From Vitis vinifera (lineage: Eukaryota > Streptophyta > Magnoliopsida > Vitales > Vitaceae): DNA of 64,000 nucleotides. The stretch spans positions 1,251,501 to 1,315,500 of the forward strand of contig NC_081811.1 in NCBI RefSeq assembly GCF_030704535.1, given 5' to 3'. A model generated the notes under the pieces. The model was not told where the DNA came from. It worked only from the letters and a program-made list of their open reading frames with translations, and did no database searches. The translations under genes and the position numbers were made by a program. How positions within the stretch are numbered: the stretch's first letter is position 1; each line of letters opens with the position of its first letter. Shown here piece by piece: positions 61,562 through 64,000 of this stretch.

Positions 61562-63440
61562 ATATTGAGCTTTATTATATTCATATTAATTGTAAAATCC
61601 TTTGCATTGATTTATTTATCCAAAAGAGAGAAAAATAAATGGAAAAAAACACCACCTAAACTTACACGGTTTTATACATTGTCAAGCAATAGCTCAAGGA
61701 TGTAACGTGAGGGTAGGGGTTTAAAAATTCAGACCATTGATTTTGATATAAAACATTTTTCCTTGTTTGGAATCAGACCTAGAACTTCTCACGTCACCTT
61801 TTGCCACTTAGCCAGGCCTCAAGGGAGCGGGATCTCTTCAAGCTGTTTGTGCTTGAACCCACCTCAATAAGACTTGCTTTATCCTCATGAGTTCTTTCTA
61901 TATCACACACCAATATAAAGAAAAGTAAAGAAGAGAATAGCAGCGTCATTACTTACCATGAAATTCTGTTACTTACATGTACTTCTTGTTTACAAATATT
62001 TTGTGCTTCTACATGTATGTTATTGTTGATGTACCTCTTAGTCAAAGTAGTTGTGATTGCTCAACTTTTAAGTTATCTCTGAAGTAGGTTGATGGATGCG
62101 GTTTTTATATATTGTTATCATTATATATAAGCATTTTTGGTTAGGCATGTGCTGAAGTAGATTACCAAATATGGCCAGGATGAGTCAAAATGATCGAATC
62201 TTGCTGAGGCAAATCCCAATTTGATGATGTACAAATGACAGTTCGTGGCAGTCTCCCCAGCATAACTGCAGTTTATTGGCAATCCTCACCCAGGCAAAAG
62301 TGAATTGAGGCTCCAACAGTTCATGGTACTGCAAGTTGTAACTTCATTTATGGGGTAAGAAAGCAAGCCATAATGCCTGGATTGAATAATCTATTTAATA
62401 AAATAAAAGTGCAACTTTTTCAGGATGTTACAGAAGAAGTGTTTGTGTCTGGGAAAATAATTTTGCCATTCCTTCTTGGTCAATGTTTGGGTTTTCTTCT
62501 TCTTTTCCTTCTTTTATGATTTTATCCCAAGGAGCTCAATGCATCACTTGTCCCTCATTTAGTGGACAATTCCTTTCTGCCTCTTTCTTGATACTGCTAG
62601 CCTATCAGAGTGCATATTACTTGACCTTAGATGCCATCAAACATTCAAAGTTCCATGTTCCAATGATGGAAAGTGTTAATATATTCTGCAAGATGAAATA
62701 TGCTTTAATGCTTGATTTGTCCAGAATTTGAAGAACCACTCTTCAGGTCGGCCGTAGATATTCCCAAAAGGGCATTGAAAGAAATTCCTTTTTCCCTTTT
62801 TTTTCTTCCCTTCTGCATGCCCTAGGAAAATGACAAGGTTGAGAATATGGTAATGGCGAGGCCTCCCGGAAAAGACAGTATTTTCTTGTGGGGGAATATC
62901 CTTGGGAAGCCTGCATTGTATGGTGGGCAAGTGGGGTGAATTGGAATTTGGAATCATTTCCTGAGACGGATTCAAGGTTCCGGTGAACTTCGCACTTTCC
63001 TGGCTGCCAAACAGTGTTAGGAATAATTAATGCTAACGTCAAAGTCTTCTTGTCTTCTTCTCCTGTACTTTCAACGTACCATGAGTTGGATTTTCTGGAG
63101 TGGCTAACGCTCTGATCATGCCCCCTCAACCACCCACCCCCACATGGCCTTGGTAAAGCTGTGTCGTTTTCCCCAATCGATGTGTTCTTTCAAAATTCAT
63201 TTCAAGAAAATAATAATAATAATTATTATTATTATTATAAAAAGGAAAAATAATATCAAAATAGGAAAAACTCCTTTTGCTTCATATCTAAATTAGGAGA
63301 TAAAGTAGTTCTTTTTTAATCAAAATAATAATTTTGATTAATGAACACTCCATAAAATCTACATTCTAAATAAATTGTTAATTACATGACTGAATACACT
63401 CTAATTCACAAATTAAGCAACAAATTAATTAATGATTTTT
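61562..63440. other. DNA downstream of MCCA, no further gene seen
   Basis: An alternative last MCCA exon may begin after TTTTTCAG at 62423, where an open frame of about 31 codons runs to TGA. Nothing else with coding character was recognised. Open frames on both strands near 62.5-63.1 kb are short and unlike known proteins. Confidence 0.4.
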
Positions 63441-63443
63441 TTC

Positions 63444-63446
<3 letters not shown>

Positions 63447-63505
<59 letters not shown>
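63447..63505. repeat. (AT)n microsatellite, ~58 bp
   Basis: A nearly perfect TA dinucleotide run. It generates a spurious Ile-Tyr open frame. Confidence 0.95.
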
Positions 63506-63507
<2 letters not shown>

Positions 63508-63787
63508 CTATAAAAAAAAATTTAAAGGGGAGACAATATGCCACATAATTAATAATTATTTTCAAATATAGTATTTACATATACATAATATTTTGCAATC
63601 GAATTTTTTTAGGAAAAAAAAAAGACAATATTTATCATATTTAATAAAAAAAATATCTAAGAATTTTCCACCAAATAAAAGTCAAATTAGTGCAAAAAAA
63701 TCAATATTGTGGAAAACTGTTTAAAAGAAAAGTCTCAAATTTTGAAATATTCAAAGACAATAGGGCATTTGGCAAAGGTCTCACTGA

Positions 63788-63801
63788 AAACGACGTCGTT
63801 T
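63788..63801. promoter_or_regulatory. 14-bp perfect palindrome AAACGACGTCGTTT
   Basis: The site is self-complementary and contains the GACGTC (ACGT-core) element bound by bZIP factors. It lies about 50-100 bp before a long T run and a CT-rich stretch, so it probably belongs to the promoter of a gene starting just beyond the window. Confidence 0.5.
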
Positions 63802-63877
63802 AGGGGAGAGTTGAAATTTTGTATGATTTTTTTGAAGCAGTCACGCAGCTATTTTAGGCCACAACCCCGCGCCTTGG

Positions 63878-64000
63878 TTTTTTTTTTTTTTTTTTTTTTT
63901 CTCATTATTTTCCCACACTTTCTTTCATTTTCTTTCCTTTTCCTTTTATTTTCTCTCTCTACAGACTTTCCTTTTCTTCACTCTTCTTTCTTCTTGTATA
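63878..64000 (+). other. CT-rich leader-like DNA at the window edge
   Basis: A T run of more than 20 bases is followed by TTCTTTC/TTTCC-type sequence up to the end. Pyrimidine-rich stretches like this are common in plant 5' UTRs. No start codon of a long frame is in view. Confidence 0.35.

Noticed and set aside
63386-63571. 61-codon Ile-Tyr repeat frame
   Set aside because: Direct product of the (AT)n microsatellite.

Overview
This window looks like nuclear DNA of a eudicot plant. Genes are split by GT-AG introns, intergenic DNA is very AT-rich, microsatellites are common, and there are CACTA-type and LTR-type transposon remains. The repeat style and protein similarity suggest grapevine (Vitis), but that rests on recognition from memory and was not tested. 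I recognise five gene-sized coding loci and one clear pseudogene.

Layout, left to right. (1) 1-7350: SULTR-A, a complete 11-exon SULTR3;1-like sulfate transporter on +. (2) 7350-13660: a probable solo LTR (7511-8919) and a two-exon ALP1-like gene, a domesticated Harbinger transposase (9840-11943, +). (3) 13661-21285: a decayed antisense fragment of a NETWORKED 1 gene, split by a ~6 kb CACTA element. That element holds a probable solo LTR, which in turn holds a second solo LTR. (4) 21286-25560: repeats and AT-rich filler, ending with a CACTA-like terminus just upstream of the next gene. (5) 25734-31369: SULTR-B, a second copy of the sulfate transporter with an open frame but damaged conserved sites. 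(6) 33114-41177 on -: an intact NET1 actin-binding protein gene (1872 codons). (7) 42100-50840: a long AT-rich intergenic stretch with one small-ORF candidate near 48.3 kb. (8) 50900-about 61561 on +: MCCA, the biotin-bearing alpha subunit of mitochondrial 3-methylcrotonyl-CoA carboxylase, in at least 15 exons. (9) The end of the window has a long AT microsatellite and what looks like the promoter and leader of another gene to the right.

The main structural story is a tandem segmental duplication. Positions 1-175 match 22337-22505, SULTR-A matches SULTR-B, and the NET1 fragment matches the inside of the intact NET1 gene in the same order and orientation. The repeat offset is about 22-24 kb. 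The two copies then diverged. The left copy kept a sound transporter but only a broken piece of NET1. The right copy kept the sound NET1, while its transporter lost five residues of transmembrane helix 1 and changed several conserved residues. The two transporters also have unrelated DNA from about 180 bp upstream of the ATG, so their expression has probably diverged. I found no sign of a wholly new molecular system. The most testable surprise is the SULTR-B paralogue.

There is no operon logic here. SULTR-B and NET1 are convergent, and NET1 and MCCA are divergent across about 9 kb. Exon boundaries were placed by eye from GT-AG sites, reading-frame continuity and family knowledge. UTR limits are approximate.
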